The position numbers and the translations under genes were made by a program. Below the pieces are notes generated by a model. The model was not told the origin of the DNA. It did not search any database and worked only from the letters and a program-made list of their open reading frames with translations. A DNA stretch of 64,000 nt from an uncultured Adlercreutzia sp. (GTDB lineage Bacteria > Actinomycetota > Coriobacteriia > Coriobacteriales > Eggerthellaceae), in assembly GCF_958431955.1 (NCBI RefSeq), contig NZ_CAUASN010000004.1:46572-110571 (forward strand), written 5' to 3'. Below are positions 1 through 9,399 of this stretch, one piece after another; the stretch's first letter is position 1; each line of letters begins with the position of its first letter.

Positions 1-833
1 AACTTCGGGAACTGGGTGAAGTCGGGGGCGCGCTTCTCCTTGAAGGCGTCGCGGCCCTCCTTGGCCTCGTCGGTGGTGTAGTACAGAAGCGTGGCATCGC
101 CGGCCAGCTGCTGAATGCCCGCGAGCCCGTCGGTGGCGGCGTTGAACGAGGCCTTCATGAAGCGCAGGGCTGTGGGGCTGAACTGCATCATCTCGGCGGC
201 CCAGTCCATGCACTCCCGCTCCAAATCGTCGAAGGGCACGACCTTGTTCACAAGCCCCATCTCCAGCGCCTCGGCGGCGGTGTACTGGCGGCAGAGGTAC
301 CAGATCTCGCGGGCCTTCTTCTGGCCCACGATGGCGGCCAGGTACCCCGCGCCGTAGCCGGCGTCGAAGGAGCCCACCTTCGGACCGGTCTGGCCGAACT
401 TCGCCGTGTCGGCCGCGATGGTGAGGTCGCACAGAATGGAGAGCACGTGCCCCCCGCCGATGGCGTAGCCGTTCACCATGGCGATGACGGGCTTGGGCAC
501 CACGCGGATGAGCCGCTGCAGGTCGAGCACGTTCAGGCGCGGGATGGAGTCCTCGCCCACGTATCCGCCGTTGCCGCGGATCTTCTGGTCGCCGCCGGAG
601 CAGAACGCCTCGTCCTCGTGGGCGCCCCCATGGTTCACGCCGGTGAGCAGGATAACGCCCACGCTCGCATCGTCGCGGGCCTCGGAGAAGGCGTCGTACA
701 TCTCCATGACCGTCAGCGGCGTGAAGGCGTTGCGCCGCTCGGGCCGGTTGATGGAGATCTTCGCCACGCCGTCGCACAGCTCGTAGCGAATCTCGCGGTA
801 CTCCTTGCCGACCTTCCAATCGTAGGTGCTCAC
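1..833 (-). CDS. menB: 1,4-dihydroxy-2-naphthoyl-CoA synthase, cut by the left edge
   Basis: A crotonase-fold enzyme that closes the second ring of menaquinone by converting o-succinylbenzoyl-CoA to dihydroxynaphthoyl-CoA in the cytoplasm. Translating the minus strand from GTG at 833 gives a start VSTYDWKVGKEYREIRYE, then NRPERRNAF, the oxyanion-hole stretch FCSGGDQ, and the family signature GYAIGGGHVL followed by AADTAKFGQTGPKVGSFDAG, all typical of MenB rather than other enoyl-CoA hydratases. The GTG is preceded by a GGAAGG ribosome site 8 bases away; an overlapping ATG at 835 runs straight into a stop. About 277 codons are present and the C-terminus lies outside the window. A menaquinone supply fits the respiratory FAD reductases further along. 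Confidence 0.93.
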   Translation of the reverse strand, partial: MSTYDWKVGKEYREIRYELCDGVAKISINRPERRNAFTPLTVMEMYDAFSEARDDASVGVILLTGVNHGGAHEDEAFCSGGDQKIRGNGGYVGEDSIPRLNVLDLQRLIRVVPKPVIAMVNGYAIGGGHVLSILCDLTIAADTAKFGQTGPKVGSFDAGYGAGYLAAIVGQKKAREIWYLCRQYTAAEALEMGLVNKVVPFDDLERECMDWAAEMMQFSPTALRFMKASFNAATDGLAGIQQLAGDATLLYYTTDEAKEGRDAFKEKRAPDFTQFPK

Positions 834-941
834 ATTCCCGTCCTTCCCTTGGAGCGCCCGAAAAGAGGCGCGTTTCTCTAACCTGCCATAATAACGCAGA
901 AAGTGCGCCCGCACAGGCAAAACCCGAGGTGATTTTGAGAA

Positions 942-963
942 AGGGCGCCCGCGAGGGCGCCCT
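942..963 (-). terminator. Rho-independent terminator of the pilus operon
   Basis: A GC-rich hairpin (AGGGCGCC pairing with GGCGCCCT) lies 39 bases after the pilT stop and is followed on the minus strand by TTTCTC. It separates the pilus block from menB. Confidence 0.75.
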
Positions 964-1001
964 GGGGTCGCAGAGACGATGTTCCGGCCGAGCGTGAGGC
1001 G

Positions 1002-2075
1002 CTACATGCCCTCAGACTCGAAGCGCTTCTTCAGGGCCTCCTGGTGGATGGCGTGCTGCAGGGCCACTTCCTTGGACACCGTGCCCTCGCGCACGAGGCG
1101 GTGCAGGCTCTGATCCATGGTGCGCATGCCGGCCCCGGCCGAGCTGGCGATGACCGAGTCGATCTGGTGGGTCTTCTCCTCGCGGATGAGATTGCGGATA
1201 GCCGGCGTGGCCGTCATGATCTCGAACACGGGCACAATGCCGCCGTCCACCGTGGGCACGAGCTGCTGGGACACCACAGCCTGCAGCACCATGGACAGCT
1301 GCATGCGAATCTGGCGCTGCTGGTTGGCCGGGAACGCGTCGATGATGCGGTCGATGGTGCTCGCCGCACCCGTGGTGTGCAGGGTGGAGAACAGAAGCTG
1401 CGCCATCTCGGCGGCGGTCATGGCGGTGCCGATGGTCTCGGAGTCGCGCATCTCGCCGAGCAGGATCACATCGGGGCTCTCGCGCATGGCACTGCGCAGC
1501 GCTTCGGCGTAGGTGGCCACGTCCGAGGGGATCTCGCGCTGGGTGACGATGCAACCCTCGTGGCGGTGCACGTACTCGATGGGGTCCTCCATAGTGATGA
1601 TGTGCCCGCAGCGCGCCTTGTTCAGCTTGTCGATGATGCAGGCGAGCGTGGTGGACTTGCCGGCGCCGGCCGGGCCCGTCACCAGCACGAGGCCCTTCTG
1701 GAAGTCGGCGCAGGCCATGACGTCGTCGGGAATGTGGTAGTCGGCGGGGTTGGGCAGCGTGAAGGGGATGACGCGGATGACCGCGCCCAGGCTGCCGCGC
1801 TGGCGGAACACGTTCACGCGGAAGCGGCCCATGCCGGCCACGGCGAAGGAGAAGTCGTCATCGTGGTTGTGGCCGTCGACGAACACGGCCATGCTCCGGC
1901 CCGACAGGTCGTAGATGGCCTCGACGAGCGCCTTGGTGTCCGCGGGCATGAGCGGGGCCATGTCCATGCGCACCTGGCGGCCGTCGGCGGTGTAGGTGAG
2001 CGGAAGACCGGCCACGATGAACACGTCCGAGGCCTTCTTGTCGATCATTTCCTGCAGCAGTGTCTTCAGTTCCAT
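1002..2075 (-). CDS. pilT: Type IV pilus retraction ATPase PilT
   Basis: A cytoplasmic hexameric ATPase of the PilT/GspE superfamily that powers pilus retraction. The 357-residue protein has the usual PilT length, a Walker A motif GPAGAGKST at about residues 134-142, an Asp box around ITMEDPIEYVH, the Walker B region PDVILLGEMRD near 201-211 and the His box STLHTTGA near 230. The N-terminal region (KASDVFIVAGLP) matches the PAS-like domain of PilT. It is the last gene of the minus-strand pilus operon, 20 bases after the preceding membrane protein. A separate extension ATPase (PilB) is not in the window. PilT rather than PilB is chosen from the short N-terminus and overall length. Confidence 0.93.
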   Translation of the reverse strand: MELKTLLQEMIDKKASDVFIVAGLPLTYTADGRQVRMDMAPLMPADTKALVEAIYDLSGRSMAVFVDGHNHDDDFSFAVAGMGRFRVNVFRQRGSLGAVIRVIPFTLPNPADYHIPDDVMACADFQKGLVLVTGPAGAGKSTTLACIIDKLNKARCGHIITMEDPIEYVHRHEGCIVTQREIPSDVATYAEALRSAMRESPDVILLGEMRDSETIGTAMTAAEMAQLLFSTLHTTGAASTIDRIIDAFPANQQRQIRMQLSMVLQAVVSQQLVPTVDGGIVPVFEIMTATPAIRNLIREEKTHQIDSVIASSAGAGMRTMDQSLHRLVREGTVSKEVALQHAIHQEALKKRFESEGM

Positions 2076-2095
2076 GGGCTTGCTTTCTCCTCACT

Positions 2096-2734
2096 TTAGC
2101 CGAGCCACAGGTTCGCGCCTGTGCCGTCGTCGGTCCATTGGGTCGTCGTCTTCCATTGCTCTATGCGATAGGTGGCGTCGTCGTTCACGCGCAGCACGGC
2201 CTCCAGCGTGCGGCCGCTCTCCAGCGAGAACGTGACGCTGATGAGCGTACCGTCGAAGGTGCCCGAGGCGGTGACGGGGTCAGCGGCGGGACATTCGATG
2301 ACCGCGACGGTCGCCTCATCCCCGACCGTCCCCGAGAGCGACTCGTCGGCAATGGCCTCGCCGGCGGGCGTCTCGTCGGCAATGGCCTCCCCCGCCTCGG
2401 CGGCAGAGGCGACCTCGGCGCCCTCTGAGGCCGAAGGCGTCGACGGAGCGTCGGCCGCAGGAGCCGTCTCGGTCACGCCGTAGGCCGCGAGCACCGCGGA
2501 GAGGGCCGCGGCGTCGCCCTGGGCGAGCGCCGTGTCCACATCGGCCACGAAGGTCTGGGCCATGGTTTCCAGCTGGTAGGTCTCCGTCGTCGTCGCGGCC
2601 TGGCGCTCGGTGATGGACAGCTCGGCGCGGGCCGTCGTGACCGAGAGCGTGGCCAGCACGGCCAGGCACAAGATGATGATGAGAGTGAACAAGCTGATGG
2701 GGCCGATGCGCACCGAGCCGTGGGGCTTAGCCAT
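2096..2734 (-). CDS. Single-pass membrane protein of the pilus operon, possible minor pilin
   Basis: A 212-residue protein with one hydrophobic helix (ISLFTLIIILCLAVLATLSV) directly after a short basic N-terminus MAKPHGSVRIGP, followed by an Ala/Glu-rich extracellular region with low-complexity repeats (GEAIADE occurs twice). The arrangement resembles pilin-like or pilus-assembly membrane proteins, but no classical prepilin GFTLIE site is seen. I chose ATG 2734 because GGGGAGG lies 7 bases upstream; a longer open frame to 2827 lacks a comparable site and is rich in Arg and Pro. The start overlaps the preceding gene by 8 bases, so the two are translationally coupled. Function is inferred from position. 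Confidence 0.7.
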   Translation of the reverse strand: MAKPHGSVRIGPISLFTLIIILCLAVLATLSVTTARAELSITERQAATTTETYQLETMAQTFVADVDTALAQGDAAALSAVLAAYGVTETAPAADAPSTPSASEGAEVASAAEAGEAIADETPAGEAIADESLSGTVGDEATVAVIECPAADPVTASGTFDGTLISVTFSLESGRTLEAVLRVNDDATYRIEQWKTTTQWTDDGTGANLWLG

Positions 2735-3446
2735 GGGACACCTCCCCTTCCGCCTGCGAGGGGCTATCGGTCGCGGCGACGCCGGGTGCCGTGGCCGCCG
2801 TCGCGCCGTCGGCCGCCGCGCGCGCATCCGAAGCCGGCACGTAGCGGGCCGTTTCCAGGGTGTACACCGGCTCGTCGTCCCAGTGCTGGAAGCACACGCC
2901 GTCCGACCCGCCGGCCACGATGCCCTCGTCGAGCATCTGGCTCGGATCGGTAAGCACGCGCACCTTCAGCACCTCGATGGTCAGGTAGTGCAGCGAGCCG
3001 CCCGCCGTGGTCTCGGTGGAGAACCGGCAGTCGGCCAGAAGCGCGCTCTCGCCGCTGACGATCTCGCCCACCGGCTCCGAGAGCCACCGGTCGGCCATGG
3101 CGTCGGCGCCGTAGGCCTCCTCCAGGGCCACCGGGTCGGCGGCGAACTCCTCGGCGACGTTCGAGGCCAGGGCCATGGCGCCCATGAGGTCGGCGCTCTG
3201 CTCGCCGGCGGCATCGGCCGTGGCGTTCAGGTTCATGAGCACCGCGAGCGAGCCGGCCAGGAACACGAGCAGCAGCAGCGCCTCCACGATGAAGGCAGCG
3301 CCGGGCCACACGCGGCGCTCCACGCGGTGGCGCCCCACATACTCGTGGTAGCGCTCCATGCGCGCATCGCCCGCGTTCACGCCGCGCGCATGGGCCGCCA
3401 CGGAGTAGTCGGCCATGGAGCGGCGACGGGTGCTTCCTCCGGCCAT
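2727..3446 (-). CDS. Pilus-operon membrane protein, pseudopilin-like
   Basis: A 239-residue protein with a roughly 50-residue cytoplasmic N-terminus, one membrane helix (AAFIVEALLLLVFLAGSLAVLMNL) and an extracytoplasmic domain of about 165 residues containing two cysteines. The sequence FIVEALLLLVFLAG has the Glu followed by a hydrophobic run that characterises prepilin N-termini (Glu five residues after the cleavage point), although the leader is unusually long. It sits between two similar small membrane genes, overlapping the one after it and sharing a base with the one before, so it is probably a minor pilin or assembly factor. I do not recognise a named family. Confidence 0.65.
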   Translation of the reverse strand: MAGGSTRRRSMADYSVAAHARGVNAGDARMERYHEYVGRHRVERRVWPGAAFIVEALLLLVFLAGSLAVLMNLNATADAAGEQSADLMGAMALASNVAEEFAADPVALEEAYGADAMADRWLSEPVGEIVSGESALLADCRFSTETTAGGSLHYLTIEVLKVRVLTDPSQMLDEGIVAGGSDGVCFQHWDDEPVYTLETARYVPASDARAAADGATAATAPGVAATDSPSQAEGEVSHG

Positions 3447-4009
3447 TATCGATCACCTCCCGCGCTGCGCAGGGCCACCGACACGCTGCCCGCATCGGTG
3501 GTGATGGTCAGAAGGCCGCCCTCGTAGGCGAAGTCGAACACATCGGAGGCCACGATGGCCGTGGCCTTCTCCGGGTCGTAGGGGGCATCGGCCAAGGCGT
3601 ACTCTTCCATAATGGTGCCGTCGTAGCAGTACAGGCGCGTCTCGTACACGCCGCTGGGCAGCGTCTCGCGCAGCACGAGCGCCGGGCCCGAGAACAGGCT
3701 GCGCGCCTCACCTGCGGCATCGGCGGCCGCGGCCAGGCCGTCGGCGCCCTCGGCCACCTCCACCTGCACGGCGTCCTCGGTGACCCACGCGCGGGCCACG
3801 GCGTCTATCTGGTCGTTGGCGCGCACGTCGTTGGCCAGAAGCGTCAGCGACAATCGCTGCTCGTCGGCAGCCGCGCCCTCCTGGTGCAGCGCGCGGTACA
3901 CCCCCGTGCCCACGAGGATGGCCATGAGCAGCGTGACCACGAACAGCGCGAACAGGATTCCCGTGAACACGCGGCCGAAATCGCGCTCGCGGCGGCGAGG
4001 GTTGCTCAT
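3446..4009 (-). CDS. Pilus-operon membrane protein with DUF4860-like layout
   Basis: A 187-residue protein with a basic N-terminus (MSNPRRRERDFG), one membrane helix (GILFALFVVTLLMAILVGTGVY) and an extracytoplasmic domain. The layout recalls DUF4860-type proteins found in Coriobacteriia pilus operons; that family label is from memory and not tested. ATG 4009 is preferred because a GAGG-containing site precedes it and it forms an ATGA overlap with the preceding gene; the open frame continues upstream to 4240 but in the shadow of that gene. Probably a minor pilin or export partner. Confidence 0.65.
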   Translation of the reverse strand: MSNPRRRERDFGRVFTGILFALFVVTLLMAILVGTGVYRALHQEGAAADEQRLSLTLLANDVRANDQIDAVARAWVTEDAVQVEVAEGADGLAAAADAAGEARSLFSGPALVLRETLPSGVYETRLYCYDGTIMEEYALADAPYDPEKATAIVASDVFDFAYEGGLLTITTDAGSVSVALRSAGGDR

Positions 4010-4329
4010 CGCGGCCTCACCTCCACCGAGGGGGGCACGTTCGAGGCGAAGGCCTCGTAGGTGACCACGTAGTCGCTGCGGTTCACGATGAGCCCGTAAT
4101 GCTCTTCCAAGTACTCGAGCGTAGAGGGATAGGCCCCCTCCACGGCGGCGCACTGCATGGCCGCGTCCAGCACGGCATGGCGCACCGACAAGGCGCCTTG
4201 GGCCTCGGTCTGGTCGCTCGCCGTATCCCAGGTGAACCACAGCACCACGGCCAGCACGCAGGCCGCGATGGCACCCGCCACCCGCCAGGCGCGCCTCCGC
4301 TTCATCTGGGCTGTCTTACCGTGAATCAT
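4006..4329 (-). CDS. Small membrane-anchored pseudopilin-like protein
   Basis: A 107-residue protein with one N-terminal helix (VAGAIAACVLAVVLWFTW) and a short periplasmic-type domain. The segment AVLDAAMQCAAVEGAYPSTLEYLEEHYGL resembles the helix-plus-GxYPxxLxxL pattern of GspG/PilE-type pseudopilins, in which the chain leads from the alpha helix into the globular head. No prepilin cleavage motif is present. The ATG at 4305 (MKRRRAW) is an alternative start; neither start has a strong ribosome site. It lies 4 bases from pilC on one side and overlaps the next gene by 4 on the other. Confidence 0.65.
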   Translation of the reverse strand: MIHGKTAQMKRRRAWRVAGAIAACVLAVVLWFTWDTASDQTEAQGALSVRHAVLDAAMQCAAVEGAYPSTLEYLEEHYGLIVNRSDYVVTYEAFASNVPPSVEVRPR

Positions 4330-4333
4330 GATG

Positions 4334-5386
4334 CTATCCGATCGATCCCATGATGCCGATGAGCGGCATCATGACCGAGATGAGCGTGGCGCCCACGGCG
4401 ATGGTCAAGAAGGCGGCCAGGGCGGGCTCGATGTTGTCGATGGCCCCGTCGATCTGCAGGATGGCGTCGTCGAAGAAGTTGGCCGACAGGCGGTCGAGGG
4501 CCGCGTCGAGGGAGCCGGAGCGCGTGCCGATGGTGAGCATGCGCGCGTGAATCTGCTCGAACACCTCGGCCTCGCTGATGGCCTGGGCGAGCGAGCGCGG
4601 CGCGGCGGCGTCTATCATGAGCGCGTAGGCGCTCGCGGCCTTCTTCTTCAGGCCGGCGTGCTCCACCACTTCCATGGCCTCCTTCATGGCCGTATCGGTG
4701 TTCACGCCCGAGGCGGTGTAGGCGGCCAGGGCCGAGGCGAAGCGCGACACGGCCAGCTGCTCCATGGCGCCGCGCGTGGCGGGGAACTTCTCGAACAGGC
4801 GCATCACCGCCATGCGGCCGGCCTCCGACCGGCAGGCGATGACGCCGCCGAGGGCCACCACCGTGCACACGAGCGTGACCCCGAGGGCCACCCAGCCGAT
4901 GGCCACCGACAGCCCCACCGCGCCCGACGAGCCGTTGGTCAGCGAGCCGGCGATGGACACGTACACGTCCTCGAACACGGGCAGGATGATGATGACCGTG
5001 AAGGCCAGGATGATGGACATGATGCACAGAAGCGCCGCCGGGTAGCCCACCGACGAGCGGATCTTCGCGAACAGGCGGTCCTCCTCGTCGTAGTACACGC
5101 CGAGCGCGCGGAGCACTTCCTCGGTGCGGCCGGCGTTCTCGCCTACCCGCACCATGTCCACCGCGTATCGGGGGAAGGCGCCCGAGGCCTGCATGGCGTC
5201 GGCGAGGGCATCGCCCGCGTTCAGGCTGCGGTACACCGCGGTGCAGGTGGCCTGCAGCCCCGCGTCTCCGATATCCTCCGAGAGCATCCCCACCGCCTCG
5301 TCGGTCTGGATGCCCGCCGCCAGCATCATGGCGACGCTCTCGCAGAAAAGGCTGATGCCTGCGCTGTCGAGTTTCGGTTTGGCCAT
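4334..5386 (-). CDS. pilC: Type II secretion F/PilC family pilus platform protein
   Basis: The inner-membrane platform protein that couples the pilus ATPases to pilin assembly. The 350-residue product shows the two repeated GspF domains: an N-terminal cytoplasmic helical domain (SLFCESVAMMLAAGIQTDEAV), a first hydrophobic pair near residues 112-185 (ALLCIMSIILAFTVIIILPVFEDVY, AIGWVALGVTLVCTVVALGGVI), the second helical domain (FASALAAYTASGVNTDTAMKEAMEVV) and a last membrane helix near the C-terminus. This is slightly shorter than a typical PilC of about 400 residues. It lies 17 bases after the transglutaminase-like gene and starts the pilus block proper. Confidence 0.88.
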   Translation of the reverse strand: MAKPKLDSAGISLFCESVAMMLAAGIQTDEAVGMLSEDIGDAGLQATCTAVYRSLNAGDALADAMQASGAFPRYAVDMVRVGENAGRTEEVLRALGVYYDEEDRLFAKIRSSVGYPAALLCIMSIILAFTVIIILPVFEDVYVSIAGSLTNGSSGAVGLSVAIGWVALGVTLVCTVVALGGVIACRSEAGRMAVMRLFEKFPATRGAMEQLAVSRFASALAAYTASGVNTDTAMKEAMEVVEHAGLKKKAASAYALMIDAAAPRSLAQAISEAEVFEQIHARMLTIGTRSGSLDAALDRLSANFFDDAILQIDGAIDNIEPALAAFLTIAVGATLISVMMPLIGIMGSIG

Positions 5387-5402
5387 ATCCTCTCGCCTCT
5401 CC

Positions 5403-6398
5403 CTAGTACGTGTATCGGTCGGTGTAACTGGTGCCGTCGCCGATGGTGGACGCCGCCCCGCTCGCGGCGAAGGTCAGGTCCACCCGGGTCCAACTGTTCG
5501 GTTCTATGCTGATCTCCACGCTCACCCATTCCCCATCAATATATACCATGTTCCACGCATGGTACACGTCATCGGGAGAAACGTAGCCGGTGATGACCTG
5601 GCAGGGTATGCCGAGCGAGCGCAGCATGGCGGCGCCCAGCGAAGCGTAGTCGAAGCAGATGCCCGTGCCCGCGGCCAGCGTGGCGTCGGGGTCGGGAACG
5701 TATCCGGTCACCGAGGCGAGCTCGGCGGCCTTATCGTGGTCGTAGGAGATGTTGGCCACCACCCACTGGTAGATGTTGCGCACCACATCGCCCTGGTTGG
5801 CGGCGCCCTGGGCCAGCTCGCGGGCCTTGGCCACCACCGAGGAGGACTCGTCGTAGTCCACGAACATGTTGGGCACGAGGAAGGGCGCCTGCTCGCTGGC
5901 AAGGACCACATCCGCCGTCGTGGCGAACAGCTCGACGTAGTTGTTGCCCGAGGTGTTCTGCATGACGCGGAAGGTGTAGGAGCCATCGCCCATGTTCACC
6001 GGCACCACAATGGGGGTGCCGTCGCCGGGCAGATCGTAGTTGTAGCTCATCTCGCCCTTGCTCACCTGGAACTTCAGGCGGCTGTCGCTTTGGGCCGATG
6101 CGCCCACATAGCCCTCGGAGGCGGCGGAGGTGTCGATGGCGCACCCGTTGCCCTCCTCGGCGAAATCGGGATGGAAGGCCGAGAGGGCCACCGAGCCGGG
6201 GGGCGTGAAGGCCGGGCCCGACGTGGAGCCGGCATCGACCTCCGAGGCGCCTTGCGCATCCGGCGATGCGGCCGCCGCGCCGCCGCCCGAGGGGGCGTCT
6301 CCCCCCGAGCCGCCGCAACCGACGAGCGCGAGCGCGCCGACGAGCAGCGCCGCAGCGGCGAGACGGAGGGGGGCGGTATGTCGGCGGGAGCGTGTCAT
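5403..6398 (-). CDS. Transglutaminase-like lipoprotein
   Basis: A 331-residue exported lipoprotein: N-terminal signal MTRSRRHTAPLRLAAAALLV ends in the lipobox LVGC near residue 28, followed by a Gly/Ser/Ala-rich linker. The C-terminal half has the papain-like transglutaminase core with the triad visible as Cys in GTGICFDYASLGAAML, His in VYHAWNMV and Asp in TRVDLTF. Such domains act as proteases or cross-linkers of cell-surface proteins. It sits 8 bases before the kinase gene end and 17 bases from pilC, so it probably acts on pilus or wall proteins; that role is inferred from context. Confidence 0.85.
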   Translation of the reverse strand: MTRSRRHTAPLRLAAAALLVGALALVGCGGSGGDAPSGGGAAAASPDAQGASEVDAGSTSGPAFTPPGSVALSAFHPDFAEEGNGCAIDTSAASEGYVGASAQSDSRLKFQVSKGEMSYNYDLPGDGTPIVVPVNMGDGSYTFRVMQNTSGNNYVELFATTADVVLASEQAPFLVPNMFVDYDESSSVVAKARELAQGAANQGDVVRNIYQWVVANISYDHDKAAELASVTGYVPDPDATLAAGTGICFDYASLGAAMLRSLGIPCQVITGYVSPDDVYHAWNMVYIDGEWVSVEISIEPNSWTRVDLTFAASGAASTIGDGTSYTDRYTY

Positions 6399-6405
6399 CG
6401 GGGGC

Positions 6406-9399
6406 CTACAGCCACTCCTTCAGCGTCTTCACCAAAAGCTCGATCTCCATGGGCTTGGACATATGGGCGTTCATGCCCACCGCGCGGGCGTGGGCCACGT
6501 CGTCGGCGAAGGCGTCGGCGGTGAGGGCCACCACCGGGATGGTGCCCAGATCGGGGCGCGGATCGATGGCCTCACCATCGGGGCCTTTCCCCTCGGCGGC
6601 CGCACGGATGGCGCTCGCGGCCTCATACCCGTTCATCACCGGCATCTGGATGTCCATGAACACGAGCTCATAGTGGCCCGGCTCCGCGTTCAGCAGCATG
6701 TCCACGGCCACGCGCCCGTTCTCGGCGTGGTCCACCTCAAGCCCGGTCATGCCCATGATGTCGAGCGCGATGGCCGCGGCGATGGAGTTGTCCTCGGTGA
6801 GCAGGATGCGGTGCCCGCTGAAGTCGCTCTGCTGGAGCACCTCGTACTCGCTGGCCGGCTCGGGCTCGTTGCTGGCGATGAGGCCCTTCATCACGTGCAC
6901 GAGGCGGCTGCGGAACAGCGGCTTGGAGATGAAGGCGTCCACGCCCACCGAGCGCGCCTCCTGCTCCACGGCCGTCCAGTCGTAGGCCGACAGGATGATG
7001 ATGGGCATGTCGTCGGAGACGATCTCGCGAATCTCGCGGGCCGCCTCGATGCCGCTTTTGCCGGGCATCTTCCAATCGAGGATGATGGCCACGTAGCTGC
7101 GGCCGTTCTTCTCGGAGTCGCGCACGGCGGCCACGGCGTCGTCGCCCGACATCACGTAGTCGGGCTCCATGCCGATGGAGCGCAGCACCTCGCAGGCGCT
7201 CTCGCAGGCCTCCGGCTCGTCGTCGGCCACCAGCACGTGCAGGCCCTCTAACGGCGTCAGGTCGTGCTCGTCGCCTTCGCGCAGCTTCATGTACACCGTC
7301 ACCGTGAAGGTGGTGCCCTCGCCGAGCTTGCTCTTCACGTCGATGGTGCCGTTCATGAGGTTCACCACGCTGCGCACGATGGACATGCCGAGCCCGGTGC
7401 CCTCCACCTTGGTCACGCGGGAGTCGTTGGCGCGGGTGAACGGCTCGAACACCGTCTTCACGAAGTCCTCCGACATGCCGCAGCCGGTGTCGGAGAAGGT
7501 GAACTCGTAGCAGCCCGAGCCCTTCACGCGGCTCGGCAGCTCCTTGATGCGCAGGCTCACCGTGCCGCCCTCGGGCGTGAACTTCACCGAGTTGCCCATG
7601 ATGTTCACGAACACCTGCTGCAGGCGCATCGGGTCGCCCACCACGTGCTCGTGCTGAATGTCGGCGATCTCCACCTTCAGGTTCAGCTTCTTGTCGTTGA
7701 TCTGGGGCGTCATGATGGAAAGGAGGCTCTCCACCGTCTCGGGCAGGTCGAAGTCCTCCTCCGACAGGCCCAAGTTCCCGCTCTCGATCTTCGCCATGTC
7801 GAGCACCTCGTTGATGAGGCCGAGCAGATGCCGGCTCGAGGTGGTGATCTTCGTGAGGCAGTCCTTCACGCGCTCCGGGTCGTCCACGTACATGGAGGCG
7901 ATGGCCGTCAGCCCCATGATGGAGTTCATGGGCGTGCGGATGTCGTGGCTCATGGAGTTCAAGAAGTCGGTCTTGGCGCGGCTCGCCCGCTCGGCCTCGT
8001 TGAAGGCGTCCTGCAAGGCGTTGTGCTGGGCGATCTCGCGCTCCTTCACGTCGGTCACGTCCTGCACCGACAGAAGCACGCTCGTCACCACGCCGTTGGC
8101 GTCGCGCTGCAGCGGGATCATGGAGGCCTGGTTCCACTTCACCTCGTCGGTCTCCTGGTCGCGCAGGCGGTACTCCAGGTGCAGGTAGGGCACCTCGGGC
8201 GTCAGGTGCTCGCGGATGAACTTAGGCATGAGCTCCGCCTTCATGCGCTCGCGCTCGTCGTCGTCGCAGAAGCGCGTCTCCCAGTAGTAGCGGAACATGT
8301 GGTACTCGCCGTTGCGGGGCAGATCGTCCTTGATGCCCTCGTCCTTCAGGTACTCGTAGGTGTTCTTCTCCAGATCGATCACGGCGAAGCGCTGGAAGAG
8401 CGCCAGCGACGAGTTCACGATGCTCGTCACGTGCTCGCTCTCGCTGATGAGCTTCGAGCGCTGGCGCATGGTCTGCACGAGCAAGAAGCCCGCCACCAGG
8501 GCCAACGCGCCGCCCACGAGGCCCACCAGCACCAGGCCGGCCAGGCTGGCGCGCGCCTGCATGGCGTCGGTGATGGAGGCGGGGAAGGTGCGCATGATCA
8601 TCCAGTCGTAGTTGGCCACCTGCATCACATAGGCCGTGCCCGAACCAGAGTCGCCCCGGTAGGTGAAGGTGACCGAGGTGCCGTTGCGGAAGGCCTCTTC
8701 CAGCTCGGTGCGCGAGATGTTGCCCGAGCCCTCCTCTTCCAGGTACAGGTCGGCGGCGTTGCGCACGTTGCTGCTGTAGGTGGTGGAGGAATGGGCCACC
8801 ACCGCGCCGTCGCGCTCGACGAGGTAGGTGTTGGTCTGCTCGTCGAAGATGTAGGTGCGCAAAAACTCCTCCATAGAGCCCTCGCGGTAGGCACCGGTGA
8901 TGACGCCGACCACCTCGCCCTGGAAGTACAGGGGGGTGTAGAAGATCACGGACAGATCGTCGTAGAACAGCGAGTGATCGGTGGCGCACACGCCCGACTC
9001 GCCCTCCATGCCGCGCAGGTAGTACTCGCGGTCGGCGGCGTCGTCTTCCTTCCCCGTGTTGTCGAAGGTGGTGCCGTCGGCCAGGGAGATGGTGGTGTAG
9101 TCGAACTTCGTGTAGTCGGCCAGCTGCTTGATGCTGTCGGCATCGATCTCGTCAACGCTCGCAAGGGTGCTCTCGTACATGGAGGCCAGCAGCTTCACCT
9201 CGGTCTGGGAGTCGGCCATCCACTCGCTGATGCGGCGGGACGACTGCTCGGTGGAGCCTTGGAGGTACTTGGCGTTCTGCTCGGAGATACGCTCGTTGTT
9301 CATAGTGATGAACAGGAAGAACGCGATGATCACCAAGGCCAGGGCGACCAGGGATATGAGAATGCGTCCGCGTCTCGTCTTGTTATCTGTTTCCATCAT
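6406..9399 (-). CDS. Hybrid sensor histidine kinase with two receiver domains
   Basis: A 997-residue membrane sensor. Two membrane helices (about residues 11-33 and 288-316) bracket an extracytoplasmic dCache-like sensor region. A PAS-like segment follows, then HisKA with the phosphoacceptor His near 485 (MSHDIRTPMN), a HATPase domain with an N box (MGNSVKF) and glycine boxes (FSDTGCGMS, GTGLGMSI), and two receiver domains with Asp near 773 (ILDWKMPG) and 915 (FMDIQMP). No Hpt domain is fused, but a free Hpt protein is encoded next to it. AAAGGA lies 9 bases before the first of two tandem ATG codons. The cluster implies a multistep phosphorelay feeding the adjacent c-di-GMP protein. Confidence 0.92.
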   Translation of the reverse strand: MMETDNKTRRGRILISLVALALVIIAFFLFITMNNERISEQNAKYLQGSTEQSSRRISEWMADSQTEVKLLASMYESTLASVDEIDADSIKQLADYTKFDYTTISLADGTTFDNTGKEDDAADREYYLRGMEGESGVCATDHSLFYDDLSVIFYTPLYFQGEVVGVITGAYREGSMEEFLRTYIFDEQTNTYLVERDGAVVAHSSTTYSSNVRNAADLYLEEEGSGNISRTELEEAFRNGTSVTFTYRGDSGSGTAYVMQVANYDWMIMRTFPASITDAMQARASLAGLVLVGLVGGALALVAGFLLVQTMRQRSKLISESEHVTSIVNSSLALFQRFAVIDLEKNTYEYLKDEGIKDDLPRNGEYHMFRYYWETRFCDDDERERMKAELMPKFIREHLTPEVPYLHLEYRLRDQETDEVKWNQASMIPLQRDANGVVTSVLLSVQDVTDVKEREIAQHNALQDAFNEAERASRAKTDFLNSMSHDIRTPMNSIMGLTAIASMYVDDPERVKDCLTKITTSSRHLLGLINEVLDMAKIESGNLGLSEEDFDLPETVESLLSIMTPQINDKKLNLKVEIADIQHEHVVGDPMRLQQVFVNIMGNSVKFTPEGGTVSLRIKELPSRVKGSGCYEFTFSDTGCGMSEDFVKTVFEPFTRANDSRVTKVEGTGLGMSIVRSVVNLMNGTIDVKSKLGEGTTFTVTVYMKLREGDEHDLTPLEGLHVLVADDEPEACESACEVLRSIGMEPDYVMSGDDAVAAVRDSEKNGRSYVAIILDWKMPGKSGIEAAREIREIVSDDMPIIILSAYDWTAVEQEARSVGVDAFISKPLFRSRLVHVMKGLIASNEPEPASEYEVLQQSDFSGHRILLTEDNSIAAAIALDIMGMTGLEVDHAENGRVAVDMLLNAEPGHYELVFMDIQMPVMNGYEAASAIRAAAEGKGPDGEAIDPRPDLGTIPVVALTADAFADDVAHARAVGMNAHMSKPMEIELLVKTLKEWL